A stretch of 64,000 nucleotides of DNA from Linderina pennispora (Eukaryota > Kickxellomycota > Kickxellomycetes > Kickxellales > Kickxellaceae). The position numbers were made by a program, and so were the translations under genes. Numbering within the stretch: the first letter of the stretch is position 1; each line of letters starts with the position of its first letter. Shown in pieces: positions 12,809 through 22,771 of this stretch. The stretch is taken from the NCBI RefSeq assembly GCF_002104995.1, contig NW_024468260.1, forward strand, positions 124,001 to 188,000, given 5' to 3'. The notes below the pieces were generated by a model. It was given only the letters and a program-made list of their open reading frames with translations, made no database searches and had not been told where the DNA came from.

Positions 12809-14230
12809 ACATTCAGCGTGATATTCTCCGGCCTGCCTGATTTTGTCGTCTTCCAATCGCCTCCCTTTTTGCTACATCAGCAGCTGGGTGTTCCGCTCAA
12901 GCTAGCAGTTCGCCCAGCCGCCTCCCCACATATACCCTTGGATAATAGCGCACTGCCTGATACAGCACGCGCATTCTGTGTTTTTCCGACATGGCACATT
13001 TAGCCAGCCTGTCCTTGGTAATCAATAAAACAAAATACCCTCACCCCCATGTTGGAAGCACAGCAAGTGAAAGAAAATAGGTATGCTTGTCTTGGGGGAT
13101 CCAGACGACCCAAGGAATGCACGCTTACTGGTGGAGAGACATGCTGCCCGCGCCAAAACGCCTATCTCTGCCGACCCTGATCAAGCCCTCTGCCGCCGCC
13201 GAAGAAGCTGGGCACCCCCGAGTCAGGCAGCAAACTGCATGCAGTCAAAAACCTGATTACGCTTCGTTGTTCCGCTCTAGGGTGTGAAAACTTGGGCACG
13301 CGGTCAGCAAGAGAGCAGCCCAAAAATCAAGCAGCATCCACATTTGCCCAGGCACTTCATTGCATCACCCAGCTCGGTCGATTGTGCGAAATGCCGCCAT
13401 CCGCTGCCCCCCTCTTCCCCCTACCCTATGCCCTGTCATGCCTGGCTGCATCCAGAAATCCGAACCTGTCATCAGGCAAGCATGCATTGCAGGAATAGAA
13501 CAGGGAAGACGGGGGAGGACACATCGATGTATGGCCTAAAGTGGAGGCAGGCAGGAGAATCTCGAGAACAACTTGAAACGTGATAACGATGGACACCCAT
13601 TTCCGACTTGCTTGCCAACATTGGAGCGAGGGGGCTAGGAGGTCAGTGTGCGGCGTTGCCTCTCGATTTCAATTTGCCAGTCGAGAGATGGCAGAAAGGA
13701 AAGCCAGAAGTGAGACGCTAGATTAACAAGTGGGGTTCTTGCGAATGCCAGCAATTGGGAGTGCTGAGATAATGCCATTCACTCCCGAGACTCCTTTCCT
13801 TGCTTCCGCCTGTTACCGCCTGAGGCCGCCCGCTCCCTATCCCACTCCTGTTCGTCGGGCCCACTCCAAGATGGGTAAAACACCACGCCTATTGTTTCTC
13901 CTTCATTTAAATACGCCGTTCCTTACAAATGGCGATACACCAGCCAGCACCCTTTTCTTTGTCCAGAATCACCATTAAAAAACACTCTCCCCCTCTCTGA
14001 GCCAGCATAATATACGCTTGACATCTTCACATTATACTCGCATTCACACACCTATCACAAAGACAACCAACCCAGCCCTACGCAAACTACTGCTTGTTTG
14101 TATACATCAACAGCCAGCAACCATCACTAGCTAGACCAGAACCAAACACGCTTTTTGACAGAGAACTTGTCAACACGGGATTTCTTTCCTATTCATAGTA
14201 TATGCCAGCCAAAGCAAAACTAGGGTTATA
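12809..14230. other. intergenic 1.4 kb
   Basis: Contains several unrelated ORFs under 100 codons with no family resemblance. The last 200 bp are a CA-rich unstructured stretch, typical of a 5' untranslated leader for the following gene. No RNA gene or repeat seen. Confidence 0.5.
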
Positions 14231-16822
14231 ATGAATTCCCCAGATTTGTACACACAAGAGCACCACAGCAACAGAACATGTGGCCCGACACTGACGGACC
14301 TGCTCCAGACAGAAAACCACAGAGCCCCTTCTGGCATCATGCATACGCTGCCGGCTGCCTCCCCGCAGCAGCTCATCCAGGAATCGGCCCGCCAGCACAC
14401 CCCGACGTCACTACGTTCATCCCCATCCCTAGCTACATCACTGCCGACCCCCACAAAGAGATCTGGCCCTTCCTTCCCATCGAGGACCATTGACGAGATC
14501 ATAGCCCATGAGAACGAGTTGCGGGCGCAGCAAGCAGCGCGGGAAAAGGCAAGGCTTGAGGAGCTTGTACGCCTCGAAATAGAAGGTCCAACAAGGCCCT
14601 GGGCAGGAGGTAAGCGGCGCCGCTACACCAATCCTACTCCTGAACAGCGCGCGTGGCGGAGGCAGCAAGAACTCGAGAAAAAGAAGCGCAAATACCGCAA
14701 CCGCTGCAAGGCATGGACGTACGAGGAGCGCGAGGAGCGCAGGCAGATACGCCGTGAGCGTGCGCGGCTGAAACGCAAGACGGAGACACCCGAGGAGGCC
14801 GAAGACCGGCGCGAGTACAACCGGGTGCGTATGGCGGGGGTCCGGCGGAGGGAGCGCGAGCGCAAGGTTCTCAAAGACTTCTGTCAGCGACTCCGGCGCC
14901 AGCAGCACAACATCCGCTGTCTGGCGGTCAAGCGAGCAAGCAATACTGTCGATAGCTCAGCCTTGCACTTGGACAGCTCTGCTGCACATGAGGAGGTGAA
15001 CGACACAATAGAGGCGCTGATGCAGTGGGCAGCCAGCGGGCTCCAGGTTCCCGAGGAGTTGGCGCCTGCCCAGTCACTCTCGCAAATCGCAGTGTCCGAG
15101 CAAACTGCGCTTGAATCCGCGTGCGTCATGAGCCCTCTACCCGGAGATCCGATTGATGTGACCTCCACGCTTTTGCTACCCAGCAAGCCAATGCCGGACA
15201 CCGCGCTGCTTGATCATGAAGCAGCGCTGGGCAGTGACGAAGAGATAGGCTCGTTATTTGGAGACCGCAGCAGCGGAGACGAGGTCAGCTCGCTGTTTGG
15301 CGGCGCCAGTGGAAATGGCGAATCGGAAACTACCGCAGGACAGCATGCAGGCGCCGGCAGAGGGCTAGCCAGTGTTTCGGATCTGCAGGCTGGCGCGGCC
15401 AGTTTGCTGCTGCCTACGAATGGTACCGCCTCAGTTGTAACTGCAGAAGAACTGAGGCGCGCGGCTAACAAATTCAACAAAGTACAGGCCGCTGCAGATG
15501 CTGCTGCAGATGCTGCTGCTGAAGCGACAGCACAGGCTCAGCGGCAGCAGGGTATCGAGAACACTGTGGACAGCCTGCTCAGGGCTGCTGCTGACGCCGC
15601 CGAGGAGGATTCAAGGACACCGGAAGATCCTGGGCAGCCTCTGATGGATAAGTTGAATGCGGTCGTCAAAGCAATAGCTGAAGCAGACGAAGCACCACCC
15701 ACGACTGCATCCGATGACCCGCGGTCGTATCTCGCGGGAGTTACTGAGATTAATACAGCCCTGACAGCCGTCGAAGTCTTGGACGGTGCTATTGCACGAG
15801 GCGACACGGTGCCCATCAACCTTGATGCCCTTGAGGATGTTGTGCTCAAGATCGAGGCCCTGGTTGTGATGATCACGCTTCTTGGAAAAGACACCACTAA
15901 GGAGTCTGGCACGGGGCCAGCAGCAGCAACAACAACAGCAGCGACTGAAGCTGCGGCAGTAAAAGCGGTGGTGGCAGCAGCAGCAAGTCAACCTGCCCAG
16001 CTGCCAAATCTGCAGCATATTCGGAAACGCCCGTCATCTGATATGCGCGTCGTGCAGCACGACGGCATGGCATCGCCATTGTCTGTCTCCAGCCAGTGCC
16101 CGCTGACGCCGCGACCAGGCTCAGTTGTGTCAGTGGGGGCGTTGAGCGACTCACCATGGAGCCGTGACATCGCTGTCCCACGCTCCAGGCAAACTGGTGC
16201 CGTGCCATCGCAAAACATCGAGGCTATCATGTTCTCCCCACTGATGCCCAGCAAGGAGCTGTGCGTATTGCCGTTCGACCAGCAGTTTGTTCACTGTGTT
16301 CCGTCGCATCCAGCCTCCATAGCGGTCAGAGCACTCACTGCGCCAAACCGAGGGTTTGCCATGCCGCCACAGAAACACGTCGTGCCATCGCAACAATACG
16401 GTATGCCGCCTCGGGCATACACTGTGCCTGAACACCCGTATGGTGTACCTTTACCAGCCTTCTACACCCAGTTGCCACATCACCAGGGGTCACAGCGCGT
16501 CCCCTCAGCGCAACCACGTATGCAGGTCCATTTTAGGGGCAGCCCGGCCTATGCTGCACGCGGCAGAATCATCATGAAGGAGCTTGAGCGCAGTGGTAAG
16601 GAGCGGCTGGCTAAGGAAGCTGAGGCCAAGGCTGCTGAGAAGGCTGCCAAGGCTGAGGTGTATGCGAAAATTGCTGCTGCTCAGCTGCGCAAAAGCAGAG
16701 CCCGTGCCAGCGAGTCTGCTGCACAGCCGCCAAGTTCTCAGGCTACTACCGGCGTGGATATGCCCAGGACCTGTGTTCCCAGTGTAGCGTCGGTTGCTCA
16801 GGTTAGCGGCACTCATAGCTGA
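14231..16822 (+). CDS. large orphan protein with highly basic helical region and Ala-rich tracts
   Basis: An intact 863-codon frame I do not recognise. Residues about 75-235 form a long, strongly charged helix that is rich in Arg, Lys and Glu (for example EEREERRQIRRERARLKRK) and resembles the basic part of bZIP or coiled-coil nuclear proteins, without a regular leucine zipper. The middle is acidic and Ser/Gly-rich with two similar motifs (IGSLFGDRSSGDEVSSLFGG), then Ala-rich tracts. A Pro/His/Tyr-rich stretch precedes a C-terminal Lys/Ala/Glu helix (residues about 780-835). Composition suggests a nuclear, DNA- or RNA-binding scaffold, but that is inference from composition alone. Its 3' end converges on the reverse-transcriptase-like gene. 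Confidence 0.7.
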   Translation: MNSPDLYTQEHHSNRTCGPTLTDLLQTENHRAPSGIMHTLPAASPQQLIQESARQHTPTSLRSSPSLATSLPTPTKRSGPSFPSRTIDEIIAHENELRAQQAAREKARLEELVRLEIEGPTRPWAGGKRRRYTNPTPEQRAWRRQQELEKKKRKYRNRCKAWTYEEREERRQIRRERARLKRKTETPEEAEDRREYNRVRMAGVRRRERERKVLKDFCQRLRRQQHNIRCLAVKRASNTVDSSALHLDSSAAHEEVNDTIEALMQWAASGLQVPEELAPAQSLSQIAVSEQTALESACVMSPLPGDPIDVTSTLLLPSKPMPDTALLDHEAALGSDEEIGSLFGDRSSGDEVSSLFGGASGNGESETTAGQHAGAGRGLASVSDLQAGAASLLLPTNGTASVVTAEELRRAANKFNKVQAAADAAADAAAEATAQAQRQQGIENTVDSLLRAAADAAEEDSRTPEDPGQPLMDKLNAVVKAIAEADEAPPTTASDDPRSYLAGVTEINTALTAVEVLDGAIARGDTVPINLDALEDVVLKIEALVVMITLLGKDTTKESGTGPAAATTTAATEAAAVKAVVAAAASQPAQLPNLQHIRKRPSSDMRVVQHDGMASPLSVSSQCPLTPRPGSVVSVGALSDSPWSRDIAVPRSRQTGAVPSQNIEAIMFSPLMPSKELCVLPFDQQFVHCVPSHPASIAVRALTAPNRGFAMPPQKHVVPSQQYGMPPRAYTVPEHPYGVPLPAFYTQLPHHQGSQRVPSAQPRMQVHFRGSPAYAARGRIIMKELERSGKERLAKEAEAKAAEKAAKAEVYAKIAAAQLRKSRARASESAAQPPSSQATTGVDMPRTCVPSVASVAQVSGTHS

Positions 16823-17205
16823 CTACAGGTTTGTGTCAGCATTCTGCGTTCACTGGCACCTACATTAACCAAAGCTATGTATACTATCCATTTTTCAGCG
16901 ATAGCGATTCTGTTTTCTAACACCCCTTGCTCTCCAGCGCCCTTTTGTATATCATCTGTCCATTCCTGCATTCTACAGCCCAGCAGCCCGGCTGAATGGC
17001 TCCACGCCATTGCCAACCACACGCGCTCCGATCTAACCAGCGTACCTTGCCAAGGTCTTTATCGAAAGAGCAGTATTAAAAGTGGTATTTCAGAAGATGA
17101 CTGCATACCTTTATGTGGAGGCAATAAGAAAAGAATTAGATAAAGCGAAGCCTTGCTATACAAATGACAAAGACCATGTTCTGTGAGCGGTGATGAGGGG
17201 AGGAA
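16823..17205. other. intergenic between convergent 3' ends
   Basis: A 383-bp spacer with no supported gene and no terminal repeats, target-site duplication or recombinase ORF that would mark the edge of an intact DIRS or LTR element. Confidence 0.45.
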
Positions 17206-18918
17206 TCAGCCAACCACCATAGTCTTCTGTGACAAGACATTATCGCACAGCCAGTCGATCTCCTCCAGGGCGCCAGATGACAGCACTACCCTGTCGTCCC
17301 AGGACTCGGGTGTTGTGACAGAATCCTCCAAGCACTGCTCGATCTCGCGGATCCGCTTGTACTCAGGACCCACTGCGGGCATAATCGACCGGATCTTGCC
17401 GATTAGCGATGCCAGCTGCTTGGCAGTGATGCTGCCCGACCGCGCCGTATGCGCAGCCCGCCGCACCTTCTTAATCTGGTCGCGCGGCACCTGGACCTTG
17501 CATTCAACGGTATTGAATACGAAACCAAGGAACCGCTGGTTCTGTTGCGGCACCAGATCAGAGGTTGGTGTGTTGATCAGGAACCCAAGATCCGTCAGGT
17601 GCCGGCACAGCACCTGTGTCTGCTCAGCCAGGTCCTCGGCCGACCCATTGAGCAGGCAGAGTTCGTCGATATGCGACACAATGCGGAATCCATTGGTGCG
17701 CAGCGGCTGCAGGGCTGCCTGAAGCAGTTTGGTGAACACCTTGGATCCAACGGAGATCCCAAACGGCAATGTGCGGTACTGGTAGTATTTGCCGTCAAAC
17801 CCAAACACCAGATACCGCTGGTGGTCCTTGTGGATCGGCACCGACATGTATGCGCACTTTATGTTGATGCGTGTGATGTGGTCGCCCGGGTGCATAAGCG
17901 AAAGCAGCGATGGCAGCTCTTTGGCGACATAGTTGCCCGCCTCCAGGTACTTGTTGATGGGCCGGCACTCCAGTAGCGCCTTAAAGTTGCCAGCCACCTT
18001 GATTGTATACATGTGCGACACAAACAGCTCCGGCGAATGGCTGACCTCCTCAATCACGCGGTCGCCCAGATCCCACCGCACAACCTTCTCGATCGCCTCG
18101 CGCTCCTCGTTGCTGTACTCGGGCATGGCCGGCTCCACGTGCTCAGGCTCCATCACAAAATCAAATTGCAGCCCATGGGTCACGGTCTCGAGCACCCACG
18201 GATCGGCGGTTACACCAGTCCAAGCTCTCGAGAATTCGCGGATTCGAGCACCCAGTGCCACCGTGCGGTTATCACGCACCACTGCCTCTTCAGCTACAGC
18301 ATTATGAACAGCCTGCGAAATCACTGGCGACTCCTGCGGCGTAACCGGCGTCGACTGGGCCAGCCCAGAGCCTGACGCGCCAGATGCGGCTGACGGCTCC
18401 ATCGCGCGTCGCTCGATCTGCGCTGCCTCCAGCAATGACGCCGAGCAGACAGCCATCAGGCCGCTGGCAATCTCGCCCAGCCCCTGACCAACCTGCCGGC
18501 CTACCAGTGTGGTCTTCAAAATGTGCTGCAGCCGGAAGTGCAGGTGGGCCGCCACATTGGCTGTGAGCCGGAACCGCGACGCCACATGCAGTTGCGTCTG
18601 CGCCGCAAGTCCGCCGCCGCCGACCATCTCCTTCAACAATGCGCTGGCGTTCAGCTCGCTGTTGTCCAGGCCTGGGTATGTGGCCTCGAGCTCGGGGAAC
18701 GATGTGTTCTTGTCGCGCACCTGAGCCAGAAACTGATCAACCTCGGACTCGCTGGGCTCAAGCTCCTGCAGCGCCGTCACCAGCCCGCTTTGGGGCTCGG
18801 GCGTCGCTGATGACGGCGTCGGCAGCACCGGTGTGGCTGCTGTGTCCAGCTCTACCTCTGGCTTTACAGACAGTTGCTCGAACGCCTGTAGCAGGTTCCT
18901 GAATCTGTCCTTGTCCAT
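17206..18918 (-). CDS. DIRS/Ty3-type reverse-transcriptase-like protein with altered catalytic residues (candidate exapted gene)
   Basis: An uninterrupted 570-residue protein. Residues 1-90 are acidic and low complexity. Residues about 110-180 are helical and may be gag-like. Residues about 300-500 are a reverse-transcriptase fold. RT landmarks are RPINKYLEAGNY, VPIHKDHQRYLVFGFDGKYYQYRTLPFGIS, VFTKLLQAAL, PQQNQRFLGFVFN and an element-type thumb RSGSITAKQLASLIGKIRS. However, motif A reads RINIKCAY instead of the usual (K/R)IDLKDAY, with Asn352 for the catalytic Asp. Motif C reads HIDE (416-419) instead of YxDD, so the second Asp is Glu. The frame stops at the point where RNase H would begin; no RNase H or tyrosine recombinase follows. 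An open frame with lost catalytic residues suggests host use rather than an active or freshly dead element. Confidence 0.85.
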   Translation of the reverse strand: MDKDRFRNLLQAFEQLSVKPEVELDTAATPVLPTPSSATPEPQSGLVTALQELEPSESEVDQFLAQVRDKNTSFPELEATYPGLDNSELNASALLKEMVGGGGLAAQTQLHVASRFRLTANVAAHLHFRLQHILKTTLVGRQVGQGLGEIASGLMAVCSASLLEAAQIERRAMEPSAASGASGSGLAQSTPVTPQESPVISQAVHNAVAEEAVVRDNRTVALGARIREFSRAWTGVTADPWVLETVTHGLQFDFVMEPEHVEPAMPEYSNEEREAIEKVVRWDLGDRVIEEVSHSPELFVSHMYTIKVAGNFKALLECRPINKYLEAGNYVAKELPSLLSLMHPGDHITRINIKCAYMSVPIHKDHQRYLVFGFDGKYYQYRTLPFGISVGSKVFTKLLQAALQPLRTNGFRIVSHIDELCLLNGSAEDLAEQTQVLCRHLTDLGFLINTPTSDLVPQQNQRFLGFVFNTVECKVQVPRDQIKKVRRAAHTARSGSITAKQLASLIGKIRSIMPAVGPEYKRIREIEQCLEDSVTTPESWDDRVVLSSGALEEIDWLCDNVLSQKTMVVG

Positions 18919-20196
18919 GTCCTGTCGAATAATTGAAAAATGAGCTCTCGTGTAGCTGGAAAAAGTGCGAATGAATTAGTCGGGATAAGAAAAATAATAA
19001 TAATGAGATGCGAAAATACAGGGAAAGGGAAGGTTTTGAGACAAGCCTGAGAGCGGCTACTGCTCTCTGTGCGCTCCCGCCCTGTTTTCTTTCTCAGCCC
19101 GGCGGTGTTTTGCGATTTGTGCAGCAGCTGAATGGCCATTGGCTTTAGCTTTTTGTTCGATGGTCTGGCCCGCTGTCGGGAAACTGAAAACATTGGTCAA
19201 GCTCGCTGCTGCCTGGTAAACTCGCCCAGTATTGGATGTGTTGCGAAATTGCCAAAAGCAGGCCCGGTGCGATTATTAACGCCAGCCTCGCAGCCCTATA
19301 CTTAATTCTCCCGGAGCAGCGCATTGTCGGTGGCATGAGCAAAAATAGTGAAAGCCCAACCAGCAGTAGCCGACAGTTGGCCTACTGACTAATCTAAACA
19401 CGATGCTGGCACGCCCCCGCACTTATAAAGCCCCGCCGCTCTCGCATACGATCTCCCCCACACGGCCCACCTGCAGCGTACTTGTGGTACGCACAGTCAT
19501 GCGCGGGGCTGCAGACGAGAAGCGGGGTCTGATATCTGGCAATTACACGGATCAGGAGTGAAAAGGGCACAGACCCCTATGTTCTGGATACCGGGCTGTC
19601 CCTGATCATGCGCTTGAGGATTTATATAGGGTGTTGTTTCGAGAGCTGCACCTTGGGTCTGCGTCTGATGTCATTGCCACGACAGGGGGAGGCAGCCACG
19701 TGTTCGATCTTCAACGCATACTCCAACACGACTCCCCAGCCCCTAGATTTGCAATCCTTTTCCAGACGCTGCGTCCATATTCCATCCCCTGGAATGCCCA
19801 GACACCGTCTCATCTTTCTGTCCTTTCTGCCCATGTAGCTGGCGTGTCCCCCTCAGGTCGGATGATGTTCAAGGGGTAAGCTGATTATGAGCAATTCGAC
19901 TCGGTTTTCCTAGCTTCTCGTTTATTTTCTGCTGCTGTTGAACATTCCAATGCAAACACTGGCATTACGGCCCTTCGTGGCGAACCCGTTGGCCAAATTC
20001 CATGCATCTACTATTCACACGATGGCCGCACGTAAACACGGGCATTGGTACTGCCTCATGTCGCGGAAACCTGCGATGGCAAAGGCAACCTGAGCTACGG
20101 GAGAGGGCTCTGCTTTATGCAACCCTTTTCTAGCAGTCGTCATCTTCATCCAACTATTATTTTCTACACAACTACGTCTGCACCCTGCTAAAGGAA
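18919..20196. other. intergenic 1.3 kb
   Basis: Divergent spacer. A ttataaag at about 19421 and a tttatata at about 19620 are TATA-like on the plus strand. Small ORFs at 19608-19879 show no recognisable family. No terminal repeats matching the other side of the reverse-transcriptase-like gene were seen by eye. Confidence 0.45.
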
Positions 20197-20448
20197 ATGG
20201 ATAATGCAAAATCAACTTGGGTTGCAATAATAGGTGCAGTGCTGTTGTTTACCTTGGCATATTTTACGGGCCGGTCATTTGTCAAACACCGCCGACAGCG
20301 TGATATGGTCACCAGCAGAAATATTCGTCGTAATCGCCATGACCCGCGGCCAACAGATATTGAGGCTGGTCAAATATCTCGTGCACATACTGTTGACTAC
20401 GAGCTACCTACCTACGAGGCCCCACCGCCTGTATATTCGCCAAAGTAG
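20197..20448 (+). CDS. small single-pass membrane protein with PY motifs
   Basis: An 83-residue protein from the ATG at 20197. Residues 8-29 form one transmembrane helix (WVAIIGAVLLFTLAYF), followed at once by a basic stop-transfer cluster KHRRQRD. The tail ends with two PY-type motifs close together, LPTY and PPPVY. PPxY/LPxY motifs bind WW domains of Nedd4/Rsp5 ubiquitin ligases. The layout (short N-terminus, one helix, basic patch, PY tail) is that of yeast membrane adaptors for Rsp5 such as Rcr1/Rcr2, though sequence similarity beyond layout is not evident. A role in ubiquitin-dependent sorting of membrane proteins is inferred. Confidence 0.65.
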   Translation: MDNAKSTWVAIIGAVLLFTLAYFTGRSFVKHRRQRDMVTSRNIRRNRHDPRPTDIEAGQISRAHTVDYELPTYEAPPPVYSPK

Positions 20449-20989
20449 CTAGTGGAGGTAGTGGAGGTATGGTGCCCTGTAGATTGTAATGCCCACTTGT
20501 CCCGAAAATATATGATGTTTATTCAACTTTTTCATGGCCAATTGACAGGAATTGTTGCACCCGTGCAAGCTGCTGGTCGGTCAACCGTGCTAGCAATATT
20601 TTGGTTACGCAGCATGAATTCTTTTATATGCATGCTACTGCGTTTCACCGGATGCCTCTATGAGTGTCAGCGGCCCGTTAACAAGGATGGCGCTCGTGTC
20701 GTCACTACCCCGAAGCTCCGCGTGAATTAGCTCGTTTAAAAAATGCTGCCAAGACATCCACAGCTGTGCTGGTGGTTGCTTTCAGTGCATCAGTGCTATA
20801 ATAAGCATAATGCTGGTTTCTCATCTTCTCTTTGGACAGGCTATTTTTTTCTATTCCTTGGCGCAACTGGCATACTTTTTTAAAACACCTTGGTTCATGC
20901 ACTTGCTCTAGAGCTTATCACACAACTCTTACATTCACTTTGCTCCTCTCCACTCAGGCCCCTGGTTTTCTTAACCATCAACCGATCTT
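20449..20989. other. intergenic
   Basis: A 541-bp spacer with a C/T- and CA-rich leader just before 20990. Nothing else identified. Confidence 0.4.
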
Positions 20990-21202
20990 ATGTTTTACAC
21001 TTTAAACGGGATGCCGAATGTCGTGAAAGCAATGGACATGGCCATTGTGGCCATGCTGGCATTTAATATTCTGCTGCTGCTCATTATCTCCCACCACATT
21101 CCACGTCAAGGCCACATTTGCCATAGCAACGTAGTCGACGAAACAAGCTACCCAGTGGATGGACGGCCTGTGGGAATGCAGCATAGGTGCTGGGACATGT
21201 AG
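20990..21202 (+). CDS. possible small single-pass membrane protein
   Basis: A 70-codon frame from an ATG preceded by a pyrimidine-rich leader. Residues about 16-38 are strongly hydrophobic (MAIVAMLAFNILLLLIIS), followed by a His/Arg/Cys-containing hydrophilic tail. It lies 540 bp downstream of the PY-motif gene with the same orientation and the same one-helix layout, but shares no clear sequence with it and has no PY motif. It could be a real microprotein, a first exon, or chance. Confidence 0.35.
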   Translation: MFYTLNGMPNVVKAMDMAIVAMLAFNILLLLIISHHIPRQGHICHSNVVDETSYPVDGRPVGMQHRCWDM

Positions 21203-21835
21203 GCTAGATGCTCATCTAGACTGACAAACCAACGATTTCAACATGGGTAAATATCCACCAATGTAAACGTGCTCATTCTCACAAAGGTGCTTGGGGCAAT
21301 AAATGCCAGCATCCTACCCCAATTTCGCCCCCTTCTCCCGCCTCTGCATGCACTCGCCAGCTACACCGGCTGTGTAAACCAGTTCCTACGGCTGGCTGTG
21401 CAGAAGGTTCTAAATTTCTCCCCAAAGCGGCACACTTCAACATATGCTCAACCCACCTGTGTCCAATAACCAGGCTCTGGTTTATCTGGCATTTCAGCAT
21501 GATGCAGCTGACATCGACGTCATGAACGTTGTACCAAGCTGAGATAGTTCATAAGGCCTTCGTAGCGTGCGGGCAATGGCTGACTAATATTCCTAAGCGT
21601 GTAGCAGTAACCAATTTCACCTGCGTTCGACCTAATCCAGTTCCAGTATGCACGCATTACTAATGGCCCTATGACAAATGGCTACGAGAAAATTTTCATA
21701 TAAATCCGACTGGTGATCCAGGCTCATCGGACTTGGCAACCCAAACGCATCACGCAAAGCACTGCTTTCAACTCTTTTACTCAAAAGCGTCTCTAGACTC
21801 AACAACCTACTGTTCCTTTGTATCACCGCCAAATA
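21203..21835. other. intergenic, NmrA-like gene promoter
   Basis: A 633-bp spacer. A catataaat at 21698-21706, about 135 bp before the next ATG, is a reasonable TATA element for the NmrA-like gene. Nothing else seen. Confidence 0.45.
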
Positions 21836-22771
21836 ATGACCAAGCTCATCGCTATTACCGGTGCCACTGGCCTCCAGGGAGGCAGCGTTCTCAAGTCTCT
21901 GCACGCGACAGGCGCCTACAAACTCCGCGCTATCACACGCAATACCTCCAGCGATAAGGTCAAAGCCCTCAAGACCAAGTACCGAGACGTTGAATGGGCT
22001 GAAGCTGACCTCGACAGCGGTGCCTCTCTTGTCAAGGCGTTCCAGGGCGCTGACTATGTCTTCGGCGTCACCCAGTTCTTCCAGCCTGGCGTCATGGACA
22101 AGGCCTTGGAGGGTGATACTGATGCCGAGTTTAGGCAGGGAAAGAACATGGTCGACGCTGCGATCGAGGCCAAGGTCGGCGCAATGATCTACAGCAGTCT
22201 GGACTCGATGAAGCAGCTGTCCGGCGGCAAGTACCCCGGTGTGCTGCATTTCGAAGGCAAGCACAAGATCGAGGAGTACCTGAACAGCAAGTCTGACAAG
22301 ATCAGCCCGTTCTTTGTCTACTTGGGGTACTACATGGAGAACTACGTGGACTTTTCGCGTATTTCGCCAGAGGACAACACGACTGTTGAGTTCGCCATGC
22401 CTCTCCTGCCTACGACGAGGGTTCCTCTTGTTGATACTGCCAATGACACAGGTGTCGTCGTGCGCTATATTATTGAGCACCCTGAGGAATGCCGTGGCAA
22501 GCCAATGGAAGCCAGCGGTGGGTACTACGAGGCACAGGAGATGGCCAAGGCATATACTGAGGCTACGGGAAAGCCTGCCCGGTACGTCCAGATCCCGTAC
22601 GAGGCAGTGGGTTTGGACGAACTTGCGCAAATGTTCAAGGGGCTTAACGAGTTTGGCTTGTTTGGAGGCAGAACCGGGTTCCTCAGCCGTGGCTATTCGG
22701 CAGCAGGTGGATTCACTACCCCAGTCCAGTTCTGGAAGAACCGCAACTGGAGCGGCCCTTCCTCTGCCTAA
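21836..22771 (+). CDS. NmrA-like family NAD(P)-binding protein
   Basis: An intact 311-residue atypical short-chain dehydrogenase of the NmrA/HSCARG group. These bind NAD(P) and act either as redox-sensing regulators or reductases. The Rossmann motif is at the N-terminus, LIAITGATGLQGGSVLKSL, preceded directly by the ATG at 21836 (six upstream codons lack an ATG). Later blocks are ADYVFGVTQFFQPG, a typical NmrA segment, then GKHKIEEYLNSK and FFVYLGYYMENYVDF. The classical SDR Tyr-x-x-x-Lys site is absent, as usual for NmrA-like proteins. It could be a regulator of nitrogen or redox metabolism; the sequence alone does not decide. Confidence 0.88.
   Translation: MTKLIAITGATGLQGGSVLKSLHATGAYKLRAITRNTSSDKVKALKTKYRDVEWAEADLDSGASLVKAFQGADYVFGVTQFFQPGVMDKALEGDTDAEFRQGKNMVDAAIEAKVGAMIYSSLDSMKQLSGGKYPGVLHFEGKHKIEEYLNSKSDKISPFFVYLGYYMENYVDFSRISPEDNTTVEFAMPLLPTTRVPLVDTANDTGVVVRYIIEHPEECRGKPMEASGGYYEAQEMAKAYTEATGKPARYVQIPYEAVGLDELAQMFKGLNEFGLFGGRTGFLSRGYSAAGGFTTPVQFWKNRNWSGPSSA

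Noticed and set aside
16823-20196. Search for DIRS inverted repeats, LTRs or a tyrosine recombinase around the RT-like gene
   Set aside because: None seen by eye on either side; a computed self-alignment would be needed to exclude diverged repeats.
21632-22630. 332-codon ORF antisense to the NmrA-like gene
   Set aside because: Its sequence has no family resemblance and it exactly shadows the conserved NmrA frame, whose C-ending codon bias keeps the antisense frame open.
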